Of a stretch of 64,000 bases of DNA, positions 17,033 to 24,999 are shown one piece after another. Location: the NCBI GenBank assembly GCA_003482905.1, contig DMXM01000029.1, forward strand, positions 1 to 64,000. Direction: 5' to 3'. The position numbers were made by a program, and so were the translations under genes. The notes under the pieces were generated by a model. The model saw nothing but the letters and a program-made list of their open reading frames with translations. It did not search any database and was not told where the DNA came from. The stretch is from Elusimicrobiota bacterium (GTDB lineage: Bacteria; Elusimicrobiota; Elusimicrobia; Elusimicrobiales; UBA9959). Numbering within the stretch: the first letter of the stretch is position 1; each line of letters begins with the position of its first letter.

Positions 17033-17105
17033 ATTTTTTAGCCGCTTCACTATTATATTATTTCCCGCGCCCGTCGGCAGGCTAGCGGCCCGGGCCCCGG
17101 TAAAT

Positions 17106-17160
17106 CTTGAGCGGCTTTTGAACCTGATTTGAGCGATTCCTGAACGGGTTGTGTTATACT
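17106..17160 (+). promoter_or_regulatory. Pho-box-like promoter P1 (four phased heptamers) of RNA 1
   Basis: CTTGAGC (17106), TTTGAAC (17117), TTTGAGC (17128) and CCTGAAC (17139) recur at exactly 11 bp. After 9 nt comes TATACT (17155-17160). There is no -35 hexamer, as expected where a PhoB/OmpR-type activator replaces it. The same layout occurs before 17575, 22177 and 25078. Confidence 0.85.
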
Positions 17161-17164
17161 TTTC

Positions 17165-17513
17165 ATGTAGCAAGAAGCTCTTTAAAAACAGATCCCCAGT
17201 GCTGTACGGTGCGCCCCCCTAACCCAAACCCCCAAGACTCGGGGCCTTCGGGCTCCGTGCTCTATGCATCTGCAGCACTGGCTTAATTTATCCCGAATCC
17301 CGCGTATGCGGGATTCCCCGCGAAGCGGGTCGAGGCCAAGCGCTATGCGCGCAAGGCCGAGAGGGTGTATATCGCGCGAACGCGGCCCCGCTATGCGGGG
17401 AAAAAGTTTCAGCGGAAACTTTTCGATTATAAGCCCCGCCGGGCACAGCAAATAAGACTCCTTTGTAAGGCACACAGTAACTCACCATGTATATCCGGCG
17501 GGGCGCTTTTTTT
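17165..17513 (+). ncRNA. Structured small RNA, copy 1 (C-rich, intrinsic terminator, hairpin-rich insertion)
   Basis: Transcription should start near 17165, 5 nt after TATACT. A conserved domain (17191-17285) is closed by CCAGTGCTG/CAGCACTGG. It holds an unpaired C-rich run (GCGCCCCCCTAACCC, AAACCCCC) and a 7-bp hairpin CGGGGCC-TTCG-GGCTCCG. A terminator stem GCCCCGCCGG/CCGGCGGGGC with a long loop (17433-17507) ends in a T-run. Sixty-nine nt (17208-17276) are identical to copy 2. Compared with copy 2 it carries about 147 extra nt (17284-17430) made of short hairpins. No protein reading frame is conserved between the copies. It does not match 6S, tmRNA, SRP or RNase P RNA. Confidence 0.8.
17284..17430. 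repeat. Hairpin-rich insertion inside RNA 1
   Basis: Absent from copy 2, which passes directly from CTGGC-TTTTTT to AAAGCCCCG. It contains hairpins with tiny loops: 17296-17315 (8 bp, loop GTAT), 17317-17329 (5 bp, loop GAA), 17340-17350 (GCGC-TAT-GCGC), 17386-17400 (CCCCGC-TAT-GCGGGG) and 17402-17423 (9 bp, loop AGCG). It looks like a palindrome-rich element inserted in the linker without disturbing either RNA domain. Confidence 0.65.
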
Positions 17514-17537
17514 GCCTTAATACGGCGCCAAACATGA

Positions 17538-17570
17538 TTTGAGCGATTCTTGAACGGTCTTTGTTATACT
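17538..17570 (+). promoter_or_regulatory. Pho-box-like promoter P2 of RNA 2
   Basis: TTTGAGC (17538) and CTTGAAC (17549) are 11 bp apart, then 9 nt and TATACT (17565-17570). The spacer GATT between the heptamers is the same as at P1. Further upstream phased copies are too weak to count. Confidence 0.8.
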
Positions 17571-17574
17571 TTTC

Positions 17575-17813
17575 AGGTCACACAGTTCTTTACAAACAGG
17601 CCGTCTTACACATAACTCTTAACACGGCCGCTATAGATCCCCAGCGTTGTAGGTGCGCCCCCCTAACCCAAACCCCCAAGACTCGGGGCCTTCGGGCTCC
17701 GTGCTCTATGCATCTGCAGCGCTGGCTTTTTTAAAGCCCCGCCGGGCCACAACAGCCGCCACTCCCTGGTAAGCCAGCTGTACCACACTTAATATTCCGG
17801 CGGGGCGCTTTTT
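17575..17813 (+). ncRNA. Structured small RNA, copy 2
   Basis: Starts near 17575 and ends in the T-run after CCGGCGGGGCGC (about 17813). The domain 17636-17727 repeats the structure of copy 1. The closing stem changes from CCAGTGCTG/CAGCACTGG to CCAGCGTTG/CAGCGCTGG, so a T-A pair becomes C-G on both sides while another changes to G-U: pairing is kept although sequence changes. The C-rich loop and UUCG hairpin are identical. The 5' segment (17575-17635) differs from copy 1 and has its own GGCCGT/ACGGCC pairing. The terminator stem is conserved while its loop is not. Confidence 0.82.
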
Positions 17814-17818
17814 AGCCC

Positions 17819-17917
17819 AAAAAGGGGACAGGCTACTTTTTAGCTATTAAGGGTTGCGTTGTTTGCATTGCAGCTTAATAACCTGTTGAAGGCTAAAAAG
17901 TAGCCTGTCCCCTTTTT
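17819..17917. repeat. REPIN-like inverted doublet, family 1
   Basis: Two 26-bp arms (17819-17844 and 17892-17917; core AAAAAGGGGACAGGCTAC) are exact reverse complements around a 47-bp middle that has its own weak pairing (TATTAAG at 17845-17851 with CTTAATA at 17874-17880). It ends 18 bp before the start of the response regulator gene, so its right arm lies next to that gene's TATAAT (17921-17926). Confidence 0.9.
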
Positions 17918-17935
17918 ATATATAATCTTTAATAT

Positions 17936-18622
17936 ATGAAAGAGCGCGCCCTCATCGTGGACGACGACCCGGAGCTACTTGCCATACTTAAGAAATACCT
18001 GGAAACACACGGCCTGGAGACCATAACGGCCGCCAACGGCGCCGAGGCTCTGGCGGCCGCCCCGGCCGGCAAACCCGACATAATAATAACGGACGTGGAA
18101 ATGCCGCGCATGGACGGCTTTACCCTTTGCCGCCGCGTGAAGGACAACAAAGTACTGGCCTCCATACCGGTGATAATCATGACCGGCAAGAAGATCTCGG
18201 AAGCCGACCACCTTTCCGGCTACGGGTACGGCGCCGACGATTACGTGGTAAAACCGTTCTCCTACCCGGTGCTGCTGGCCAAGATAAAGGCCATGCTTAA
18301 ACGCTACGGCTGCGGCAAGAAAAAGGACGCCGTTAAAAAGAAAGGCGACCTGGAGCTGAACTTGGAAGCCAGGACGATAAAGATAAAGGGCCGGCCGGTA
18401 AAGCTTACCTCCAAAGAATTCGACCTGCTGCACACGCTGACGGCCAACCCCGGCCGCGTGCTCAGCCTCAACAGCCTGCTGGAGGCGGTGTGGGGGTATA
18501 ACACGGCCGACTACAACGACCCGCATACCGTGGAAGTGCACGTTTCCAACCTGCGCCGCAAAATAGGCGCTTTCGGCAAGCGGATAAAAGCGGTAGCCGG
18601 GCACGGCTACAAATTCGAATAG
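17936..18622 (+). CDS. PhoB/OmpR-family response regulator (REC + winged helix), first copy
   Basis: The receiver domain (1-120) has the acidic pair VDDDPE, phospho-acceptor Asp in IIITDVEMPRMDGF and Lys in VVKPFSYPV. The C-terminal Trans_reg_C winged helix (about 130-228) has LTSKEFDLLHTL, the VWGYN turn and HTVEVHVSNLRRKIG as the recognition helix, ending in GHGYKFE. The length of 228 is typical. There is no clear ribosome-binding site; TATAAT at 17921-17926 would give a nearly leaderless mRNA. It is a close paralogue of the regulator at 20614 and, with it, the obvious candidate to bind the phased heptamers at 17106, 17538, 22099 and 25000 (inference). Confidence 0.92.
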   Translation: MKERALIVDDDPELLAILKKYLETHGLETITAANGAEALAAAPAGKPDIIITDVEMPRMDGFTLCRRVKDNKVLASIPVIIMTGKKISEADHLSGYGYGADDYVVKPFSYPVLLAKIKAMLKRYGCGKKKDAVKKKGDLELNLEARTIKIKGRPVKLTSKEFDLLHTLTANPGRVLSLNSLLEAVWGYNTADYNDPHTVEVHVSNLRRKIGAFGKRIKAVAGHGYKFE

Positions 18623-18659
18623 GGCGCCGCTGCAACGCGCTGGTACGGCGCTTAAACAA

Positions 18660-20621
18660 ATGAAAGAGTCCGGCATAACCGACCAAGATTCTACGGCTTT
18701 CGGGAAAACCCTGCAGGCCCTGCTGCTTACCGCTTTCTCCCTGGCCAATCTGGAACCTTTCCTGCGCCGGATACTGGACGCGCTTTCCGGGCCGGGCGGC
18801 TTCGGCCGCGGCTGCGGGCTGGCCATAGTAGTCGGCCGCCCGGCCGGCGCCCCCACCGCGGCCTTCCGCAATATCCCGGCGGCCGAGCGGCGCCTTATGC
18901 TGGCTTCCCCCCGCATCTGCCCGGCCAGGCAGAAAAAAGGCGAGGTTTTTTGCGCGCCTATCATCCGCGACGGGGCCAAAGCCGGATATGTTTTTGCCAG
19001 GACCGGCAAATACGGCATCAATCATGGCTGCGCCAGGCGCCTGGCCGAAACGGCTGCCATGATAGTAGCCACGCGGCTTTCCAACGAGGTGCGCGACGAG
19101 GAACTGAACCGCGAGAAAGACATAGCCTCGGCGGTAAAACACGTGCAGGAGCTCTACCTGGCCTTCCCGAATATTTCCATAGAAGAGATCTCCAGGGCCG
19201 TGCTGGACGAGGCCCGCCGCATGACCGGCAGCGCTTTCGGCTTCGCCGGCCACATAGACCCGGCCAGTGGTTGTTTTTTGACGTCGGCCCTCACCAGCGA
19301 AACTTCCAGCCAATGCCGGATGATCGAGAAACCGGTTATTTTTAAGAAATTTACCGGGATCTGGGGCTGGGTGCTGAAACACAAAAAGCCGCTGTTGACC
19401 AATGAGGCCGCCAAAGACGGCCGGGCCCACGGCCTGCCGCCGGGGCATGTAAAAATAGACAAATTCATGGGGGTGCCGGCCATGTCGGGCCGCAAACTGC
19501 TGGGGATGCTGACGCTGGCCAATCCCGCCAGAGACTATTGCGAAGCGGACCTGGAAACGGTGCAGAAGCTGGCCCGCGTTTACGCCATGATACTGCAGCG
19601 CAAGCTGGGGGACGACCGCCGGCGCGAGGAGGACGCTAAGTTCAAGGCCATAATCTCCTCATCCAAGGACATCATCTACACGGCGGACCTGACCGGCAGG
19701 ATAACCTATATAAGCCCCAGGGTAGAGGACTACGGCTACGCGCCCGAAGAGATGATAGGCCGCAGCGTGGTAGATTTCACCCACCCGGAAGACCAGGATT
19801 TCGCCCTAAAAGCCATAGCGATGACGGCAAAGACCGGCCGCATCCTGCCAATACTGCCCTACCGGGTAAAACGGAAAGATGGGACTTACTTCTATGTCGA
19901 ACAGAAGGGCGGAATAGTATTCGACCACGGCAACCCCTCTTATATCACAGGCGTGATACGCGACGTGACCGAACAGAAAGAGACTGAAATGCGCCTCAAG
20001 GAGAGCGAGGCGCTGCTGCGCATGGTATTCGACACGGCCAAGGACGCCATTTTCATAAAAGACATGAACGGCATGTACGTGAAGGTCAATAAAGCCTGCG
20101 CGGACTTTTATAACCTGCCCCCGGAAAAGATACTGGGCAAAAGGGACTGCGATATTTTCCCTCCCGAAACCACGACTGAAACGTTCAAAGACGACTCCGA
20201 AGTGGCCTGCAAGGGCAAAACCCTGGTAATAAACCGCGCATACAAACTGCCGGGCGGCACCTTCCACATGAGCACCATAAAGACCCCGCTGCGCAATATC
20301 CACGGGGAGATCGTCGGCGTTCTGGGCATGGCCCGGGATATAAGCGACCTGAAAAGAATGGAGCGGGAACTGGCCTTGACCAGGGCCGCCGACGCCGTAA
20401 GCAAAATGGCCAGGCCGATGGCGCACGACTTCAACAACGCCCTGGCCGCCATAAACGGCTACGCCACGCTGATAGCCGACGGCCTGACCGAGACCAGCCC
20501 CATAAAGACCGAGATCTCCCAGATCATAAAGGCCGTGAAGCGCGCGGCGGAACTGACGGACAAATTCCAAGACTTCGCCAGGAACCCGAAAATAGACGGC
20601 CAGGAGGACGCGGATGCCTAA
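18660..20621 (+). CDS. GAF-GAF-PAS-PAS sensor protein ending after the histidine phospho-acceptor (DHp) domain
   Basis: The 653-residue cytoplasmic protein has two GAF-like domains (about 20-150 and 170-320; the second contains FMGVPAMSGRKLLGMLTLANP), PAS 1 (about 325-440, with a PAC-type VIRDVTEQKE end), PAS 2 (about 447-565) and a HisKA helix pair with the H-box PMAHDFNNALAAINGYATLI (about 585-605). It then stops 45 residues later. No HATPase_c N, G1, F or G2 box is present in any frame before the next gene, which overlaps by 8 nt. It therefore cannot phosphorylate itself in the usual way. The minimal kinase two genes on has a related DHp plus ATPase domain, so trans-phosphorylation is a reasonable idea. 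Confidence 0.85.
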   Translation: MKESGITDQDSTAFGKTLQALLLTAFSLANLEPFLRRILDALSGPGGFGRGCGLAIVVGRPAGAPTAAFRNIPAAERRLMLASPRICPARQKKGEVFCAPIIRDGAKAGYVFARTGKYGINHGCARRLAETAAMIVATRLSNEVRDEELNREKDIASAVKHVQELYLAFPNISIEEISRAVLDEARRMTGSAFGFAGHIDPASGCFLTSALTSETSSQCRMIEKPVIFKKFTGIWGWVLKHKKPLLTNEAAKDGRAHGLPPGHVKIDKFMGVPAMSGRKLLGMLTLANPARDYCEADLETVQKLARVYAMILQRKLGDDRRREEDAKFKAIISSSKDIIYTADLTGRITYISPRVEDYGYAPEEMIGRSVVDFTHPEDQDFALKAIAMTAKTGRILPILPYRVKRKDGTYFYVEQKGGIVFDHGNPSYITGVIRDVTEQKETEMRLKESEALLRMVFDTAKDAIFIKDMNGMYVKVNKACADFYNLPPEKILGKRDCDIFPPETTTETFKDDSEVACKGKTLVINRAYKLPGGTFHMSTIKTPLRNIHGEIVGVLGMARDISDLKRMERELALTRAADAVSKMARPMAHDFNNALAAINGYATLIADGLTETSPIKTEISQIIKAVKRAAELTDKFQDFARNPKIDGQEDADA

Positions 20622-21306
20622 AAAAGTGCTGCTGGTGGACGACGACAGGAAGATGCTGGAAGTGATGCGGCGCTACCTGGAGAACCACGATTTCACGGTC
20701 ATCTTCACCGACAACGGTTCGGAGGCCCTGATGCTGGCGAGAGATTCCAGGCCCGACGTGGTGGTGGCGGACGTGCAGCTGCCGGGACTGGACGGCTTCG
20801 AACTGTGCAAAGCCCTGAAGGCCTCGCCCAAGACGGCGCGCACACCGGTGATAATAATCTCCGGCGGCAGGACCGACGACGAGGATATTGTGGAAGGCTA
20901 CGACAAAGGCGCCGACGACTACCTGACCAAGCCCTTCGCCTTCCCGGTGCTGACGGCTAAAATAAACGCCGTGCTGCGCCGCTACGGCGCCGCGGCCGAA
21001 GGGAAGACCGGCAGGATAAAGAACAAGGAAGTGGAGCTGGACCCGGAGGCCCGCAGCGTAAAAGTTTCGGGCAAGCCGGTGCCGCTGACCCGCAAGGAAT
21101 TCGACCTGCTGACCCTGCTGCTGGAAAAGAAGGGCCGCGTGCTGAGCGTGCCGTACCTGCTGGAAACGGTCTGGGGCTACGACATGGCCACCTACGACAA
21201 CCCCCACACGGTGGAAACGCATATCTCCTCCCTGAGAAAAAAGCTGGGGAAGAAAATGGCCGCGCGCATACAGAGCGTGACCGGCCACGGCTATAAGTTC
21301 GAATGA
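20614..21306 (+). CDS. PhoB/OmpR-family response regulator, second copy
   Basis: 230 residues, parallel to the regulator at 17936: VDDDRK, phospho-acceptor in VVVADVQLPGLDGF, Lys in LTKPFAFPV, then a winged helix with LTRKEFDLLTLL, VWGYD, HTVETHISSLRKKLG and the same GHGYKFE ending. The recognition helices differ at only a few positions, so the two may share DNA sites. The start overlaps the sensor stop by 8 nt and the kinase follows after 7 nt, giving a sensor-regulator-kinase unit. Confidence 0.92.
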   Translation: MPKKVLLVDDDRKMLEVMRRYLENHDFTVIFTDNGSEALMLARDSRPDVVVADVQLPGLDGFELCKALKASPKTARTPVIIISGGRTDDEDIVEGYDKGADDYLTKPFAFPVLTAKINAVLRRYGAAAEGKTGRIKNKEVELDPEARSVKVSGKPVPLTRKEFDLLTLLLEKKGRVLSVPYLLETVWGYDMATYDNPHTVETHISSLRKKLGKKMAARIQSVTGHGYKFE

Positions 21307-21313
21307 GCCATAT

Positions 21314-22087
21314 ATGACCCAGCCAGACCCCAAGACCACCGAATTCACGCCGGACGACAACAAGCTGGAGGCCCTGGGCAGGCTGTCCTCCAGGGTGTCG
21401 CACGACCTGAACAATATCCTGGGCGCCATAGAGGGCTACTCAACGCTGGTATTGAACACGCTTAAAGAAGGCGACCCCATAAAACCGGACCTGGAGGAGA
21501 TACGCAGGGCCGTGGCCAAGGCCGCCGCCCTCACCAAATCCCTGCTGATGTTCAGCCGCAGGCAGGCCCTGCACAAAGAACCCTGCGACCTGAACGCCGC
21601 GGCGGTTAAATTGAGCGGGACCATGGCCGCCGCGCCGGGAGGGAGCGTCCTGGAACTGGACCTGCAGCCGGACCTGCCCGCCTTGCTGGCCGACCCTTCG
21701 CTGCCGGACCAGCTGCTGGCCATCCTTACCCTGAACGCGCGCGACGCGATGCCGGATGGCGGCCCTATACGGGTAACCACGCGGGCCGTGACGCTTGCGC
21801 CGAACGAGGTACGCTCCCGCAACCCGGCCGAGGCCGGGCCGCAATTCATACGCCTCTCGGTCAGGGACGCCGGCCGGGGCATAACGAAGGACGCCATCGG
21901 GCGCATTTTTGAACCCTTCTTTACGACAAAACCGAAAGGCCAGGGCGCCGGGCTTGGCCTGGCCATGGTTTACGGCGCGGTAACCCGCAATAACGGCTGG
22001 CTGACCGTGCGGACCGAAGAGGGAAAAGGCACCGAATTCCTGGTATACCTGCCGGCGGCCGCGGCCTCCCCGTCCCCCACGCCTTAA
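21314..22087 (+). CDS. Minimal histidine kinase (DHp + ATPase) without sensor domain
   Basis: 257 residues. After a 20-residue lead come LGRLSSRVSHDLNNILGAIEG (H-box in two parts: RVSHDLNN and ILGAIEGY) and the ATPase boxes LTLNARDAMPDGG (N), VRDAGRG (G1), IFEPFFTTK (F) and GAGLGLAMVYG (G2). No sensory, membrane or HAMP segment is present. It supplies the catalytic domain missing from the GAF/PAS protein encoded upstream, and its H-box region closely resembles those of the proteins at 18660 and 23063. The promoter P3 follows immediately, so this is the last gene of its unit. Confidence 0.9.
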   Translation: MTQPDPKTTEFTPDDNKLEALGRLSSRVSHDLNNILGAIEGYSTLVLNTLKEGDPIKPDLEEIRRAVAKAAALTKSLLMFSRRQALHKEPCDLNAAAVKLSGTMAAAPGGSVLELDLQPDLPALLADPSLPDQLLAILTLNARDAMPDGGPIRVTTRAVTLAPNEVRSRNPAEAGPQFIRLSVRDAGRGITKDAIGRIFEPFFTTKPKGQGAGLGLAMVYGAVTRNNGWLTVRTEEGKGTEFLVYLPAAAASPSPTP

Positions 22088-22098
22088 CCCCTCACCGA

Positions 22099-22153
22099 TT
22101 TGAGTAAAACCTGAACTCCGCCTGAACTATCCATTAACTCCGCCACCTACACT
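22099..22153 (+). promoter_or_regulatory. Pho-box-like promoter P3
   Basis: TTTGAGT (22099), CCTGAAC (22110), CCTGAAC (22121) and CATTAAC (22132), each 11 bp apart, then 9 nt and TACACT (22148-22153). The predicted short leader TGTAGGTAAGGGGGAGTT carries an unusual G-run ribosome-binding site almost identical to that of the gene at 25078. Confidence 0.85.
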
Positions 22154-22176
22154 ATTGATGTAGGTAAGGGGGAGTT

Positions 22177-23001
22177 ATGAAAACGCTCGATACAAAAAAA
22201 TTCTCGGTTCTGATCCTGGCCCTGGCGCTCCTTTCGGCCAGCGCCGCGGCCGCCGACTATAAGGGCCTGGCCGACAGCCTGGCCCTGGCCGCCAGGACCA
22301 ACGGCATAACCCGCATAGCCCTGGGGACTTTCTCAGGCGACAGGAACGAGGCCGGCTTTGCGCAAGAGAAGACCGCCGGTTCCCTGGCCAACCAGAAAGA
22401 CCTGGAAGTGCTGGACCAGGAGGCCCTGCAGGCGAGCGCCGGCGCTAAAGAAGGCTGGATGAAGAACATCCCGTCTAAAATGCGCCCCCAGGCCTTTATA
22501 AAGGGCGCGGTTTTCCAGGATGGCGAGGATGTCGCCATAATGATAAAGCTGGTGGACGCTAGCACCGGCCGCGTAATAAAGGCCGTGGAAATGAAATCCC
22601 GGGTCCGGTCTTCTGATGTCCCCCCGGTGCCCGATATCAACTGGGGCGAACCCGTAGCCATGGCGCCCATGCAGAACGACTTCCGCGACGCCCCCGCCGA
22701 TAACGGCTTTGACTGTCAGAGCGCTTTCAGGAACATGACCCGCCTCAATGAGGCGGCCGTGGACCTGAAAGCCCGCTATTGGGCCCGCAAGATGAAGGAA
22801 CCGGGTTTCACCATGGGCAGCCTGAGCCGCAACCCGGGCAGCGAGATCAAGGATTTCCAGGTCAAGCATAAATTCTACGAACTGCTCACCCAGTACCATG
22901 ACCAGGACGAGGCTCCGGCCATGCAGGAGGCCCAGGTGAAGAAGCTCGAGGCCTTCATGGCCAAAGAGGACACCGTTATAGACCGCTGCGGGATCATTTG
23001 A
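22177..23001 (+). CDS. Secreted protein with CsgG/FlgO-like N-terminal region
   Basis: 274 residues. A signal peptide (about 1-26, ending SASAAAA-D) is followed by a region reading ITRIALGTFSGDRNEAG, LANQKDLEVLDQEAL and AFIKGAVFQDGEDVAIMIKLVDASTGRVIKA (in segments), which follows the pattern of CsgG/FlgO-type outer-membrane-associated domains: a regulated 'name' strand, a reference to a previous value, and a final 'status' strand. The C-terminal third (from about 165) is helical with FDCQSAF and a final Cys near the end, possibly a disulfide. No catalytic motif is recognised. It stands alone between two kinase operons under promoter P3, so it is likely a regulon output. Confidence 0.65.
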   Translation: MKTLDTKKFSVLILALALLSASAAAADYKGLADSLALAARTNGITRIALGTFSGDRNEAGFAQEKTAGSLANQKDLEVLDQEALQASAGAKEGWMKNIPSKMRPQAFIKGAVFQDGEDVAIMIKLVDASTGRVIKAVEMKSRVRSSDVPPVPDINWGEPVAMAPMQNDFRDAPADNGFDCQSAFRNMTRLNEAAVDLKARYWARKMKEPGFTMGSLSRNPGSEIKDFQVKHKFYELLTQYHDQDEAPAMQEAQVKKLEAFMAKEDTVIDRCGII

Positions 23002-23062
23002 CATAAAGAGAAACCCGCGGGCGGCGGAGGATGACGCTGACGGAACGGCAAAGGGAGCATAT

Positions 23063-24985
23063 ATGCCCAAAAAGATCCTCTACATTGAAGACTCGCCGGA
23101 ATATTCGGAAATGGTGGTCAAGGCCCTGGAAAAATCAGACCCGGGCTATGAAGTACGCCTGACCGACAGCCTTCCTGAAATTCAAAGGCTCCTTAAAACG
23201 GAACATTTCGACCTCATACTTTCAGACTTCAACCTTAATGGCTTCGACGCCAGGGACGTGATGGAGACGTGCAACGCGCTGACCCCGGGACTGCCGCTGA
23301 TACTGCTCACCGGCTCGCTCAGCGACGAAACGGCCGTTGAGCTGTTGAAATCGGGAGCCGCCGATTATATTCTTAAGGACAGGGTGGCGCGCCTGCCGGC
23401 TGCCATAGAAGCGGCCATGTCGGAGCACGAAAAGAAACTGGCCCTTAACGCCGCCGTACGCAACATCTCGGAAAGTGAGGCCCGCTACAGGGAACTGTTC
23501 GCGGCTTCCTCGGACCTGATCTTCCTCGTTTCGTCCGAAGGAGAAATAATAGATTCCAACCCGGCTTTCCGGGCCGCCACCGGTTATACCGATAAAACGG
23601 CGCGGCCGCTGAGGGCAGGGGCGCTGGCCGCGGAACCGGAGCGGACCGCTTTCCTGCTGGCCCTGCAGCGCGCCGCGGCGCTGGAGACCCCGTACGCCAT
23701 AGAAACTGTGTTCGTTTCAGCCAGCGGGGAACGGGTACTTGTGCAAGGTTCTTTCTACCCCAGAAAAAAGGACGGGGAGATGCTGTACTTGCAGGGGATA
23801 TTTCACGACGTAACAGTGCCCCGCAGGCTGGAGGAGCAGACCCGCCAATCCCAGAAGATGGAAGCCGTTGGCCGGCTGGCCGGCGGCATAGCTCACGATT
23901 TCAACAATATGCTGGGCGCCATAGAGGGCTACGCCACGCTGGCAATGGACCCGCTGAAAGAGGACAACCCGATAAAGAACGACCTGCTGGAAATACGCAA
24001 AGCCGTGGCCAGAGCGGCCGCCCTGATAAAACAACTGCTTGTCTTCAGCCGGAAGCAGGCCCTGCAGAAAACGCCGTGCGACCTGAACGCCGCGATAAAG
24101 TCCATACAGACGATGATGACCAGCATAATCGGCGAGAACATCAAGCTGCACCTGGACCTGCAGCCGGAGCTGCCCTGCATGCTGGCCGACGCCTCGCAGC
24201 TGGACCAGCTGCTGATGAACCTGGTGGTCAACGCGCGCGACGCTATGCCGGACGGGGGCAGGATAACCCTGCGCACGCGCCAGGTCGCCCTTCATCCGTC
24301 CGGGGTACGGTCCCCCAGGCCGGAGGAGGCGGGGCAGAAGTTCATGTTGATCTCCGTTAAAGACTCCGGCACGGGAATGGATAAGACTACCCGCGATCAT
24401 CTTTTCGAGCCTTTCTTCACTACGAAGGAAAGAGGCAAGGGCACCGGCCTGGGACTGTCCACGGTTTACGGCGCGGCCAAGCAGCACAACGGCTGGGTAA
24501 CCGTGGAAAGCGAGATCGGGCAAGGCACCGAATTTTCCGTCTATCTTCCTTTCAAAGCCTGCCCGTCGCCCGCTCAAGAGGCGGTGATCCCGGCCCGACG
24601 GAAGAAAAAAAAGACCGTCGGGGCCAAAATACTCATTATAGAGGACGACCCCATACTGAGCAACCTGTCGGCAAAGGCCCTTACGGAATACGGCTATCGC
24701 CCGGAGAAAGCCGGCAGCATAGAGGAGGCCATGATCATACTTAAGGAGCGCGGCGCGGCCTTCGACCTGGTCTTCTCGGACATGGTGCTGGGAGACGGCA
24801 AGATAATGGCCGTAGTGGAGGAGCTGGCCAGGTTAAGCCCCAAAGCCGGGTTTATTTTCACCAGCGGCTACCTGGAGGAGAAGGCCAACTGGGACCTTAT
24901 GAACAAGATGGGTTACAAGTTCATCCCAAAGCCGTTCTCGGTGGATAACTTGCTGAAGACAATTGACGAGACCCTCGCAAAATAA
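23063..24985 (+). CDS. Hybrid histidine kinase REC-PAS-HisKA-HATPase-REC
   Basis: 640 residues. The N-terminal receiver (1-120; YIEDSPEY, phospho-acceptor in ILSDFNLNGFD, Lys in ILKDRV) is followed by a PAS domain (about 140-265), the H-box GGIAHDFNNMLGAIEGYATL, ATPase boxes VVNARDAMPDGG, VKDSGTGMD, LFEPFFTTKERG and GTGLGLSTVYG, and a C-terminal receiver (about 520-640) with IIEDDPIL, FSDMVLGDGK and IPKPFS. There are no membrane helices, so it senses a cytoplasmic signal or takes phosphate from another kinase. AAAGGGAG precedes the ATG. The double receiver arrangement suits a node that integrates several inputs. Confidence 0.92.
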   Translation: MPKKILYIEDSPEYSEMVVKALEKSDPGYEVRLTDSLPEIQRLLKTEHFDLILSDFNLNGFDARDVMETCNALTPGLPLILLTGSLSDETAVELLKSGAADYILKDRVARLPAAIEAAMSEHEKKLALNAAVRNISESEARYRELFAASSDLIFLVSSEGEIIDSNPAFRAATGYTDKTARPLRAGALAAEPERTAFLLALQRAAALETPYAIETVFVSASGERVLVQGSFYPRKKDGEMLYLQGIFHDVTVPRRLEEQTRQSQKMEAVGRLAGGIAHDFNNMLGAIEGYATLAMDPLKEDNPIKNDLLEIRKAVARAAALIKQLLVFSRKQALQKTPCDLNAAIKSIQTMMTSIIGENIKLHLDLQPELPCMLADASQLDQLLMNLVVNARDAMPDGGRITLRTRQVALHPSGVRSPRPEEAGQKFMLISVKDSGTGMDKTTRDHLFEPFFTTKERGKGTGLGLSTVYGAAKQHNGWVTVESEIGQGTEFSVYLPFKACPSPAQEAVIPARRKKKKTVGAKILIIEDDPILSNLSAKALTEYGYRPEKAGSIEEAMIILKERGAAFDLVFSDMVLGDGKIMAVVEELARLSPKAGFIFTSGYLEEKANWDLMNKMGYKFIPKPFSVDNLLKTIDETLAK

Positions 24986-24999
24986 CCGGGCCGGCGGAA

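Noticed and set aside
17174..17535. Extended N-terminus of RecG from an ATG at 17171-17173
   Set aside because: It would run through the phased promoter, adds residues unlike RecG, and a family-typical start exists at 17032.
17165..17813. 6S RNA, tmRNA or SRP RNA identity for the twin RNAs
   Set aside because: No long open-bubble duplex of 6S type, no tRNA-like ends or tag frame, and no GGAA-type SRP tetraloop helix.
18660..21306. Frameshift or nonsense mutation that broke a complete kinase into sensor and ATPase parts
   Set aside because: An intact response regulator gene lies between them with overlapping ends, and the minimal kinase has its own H-box, so a simple frameshift cannot explain it.
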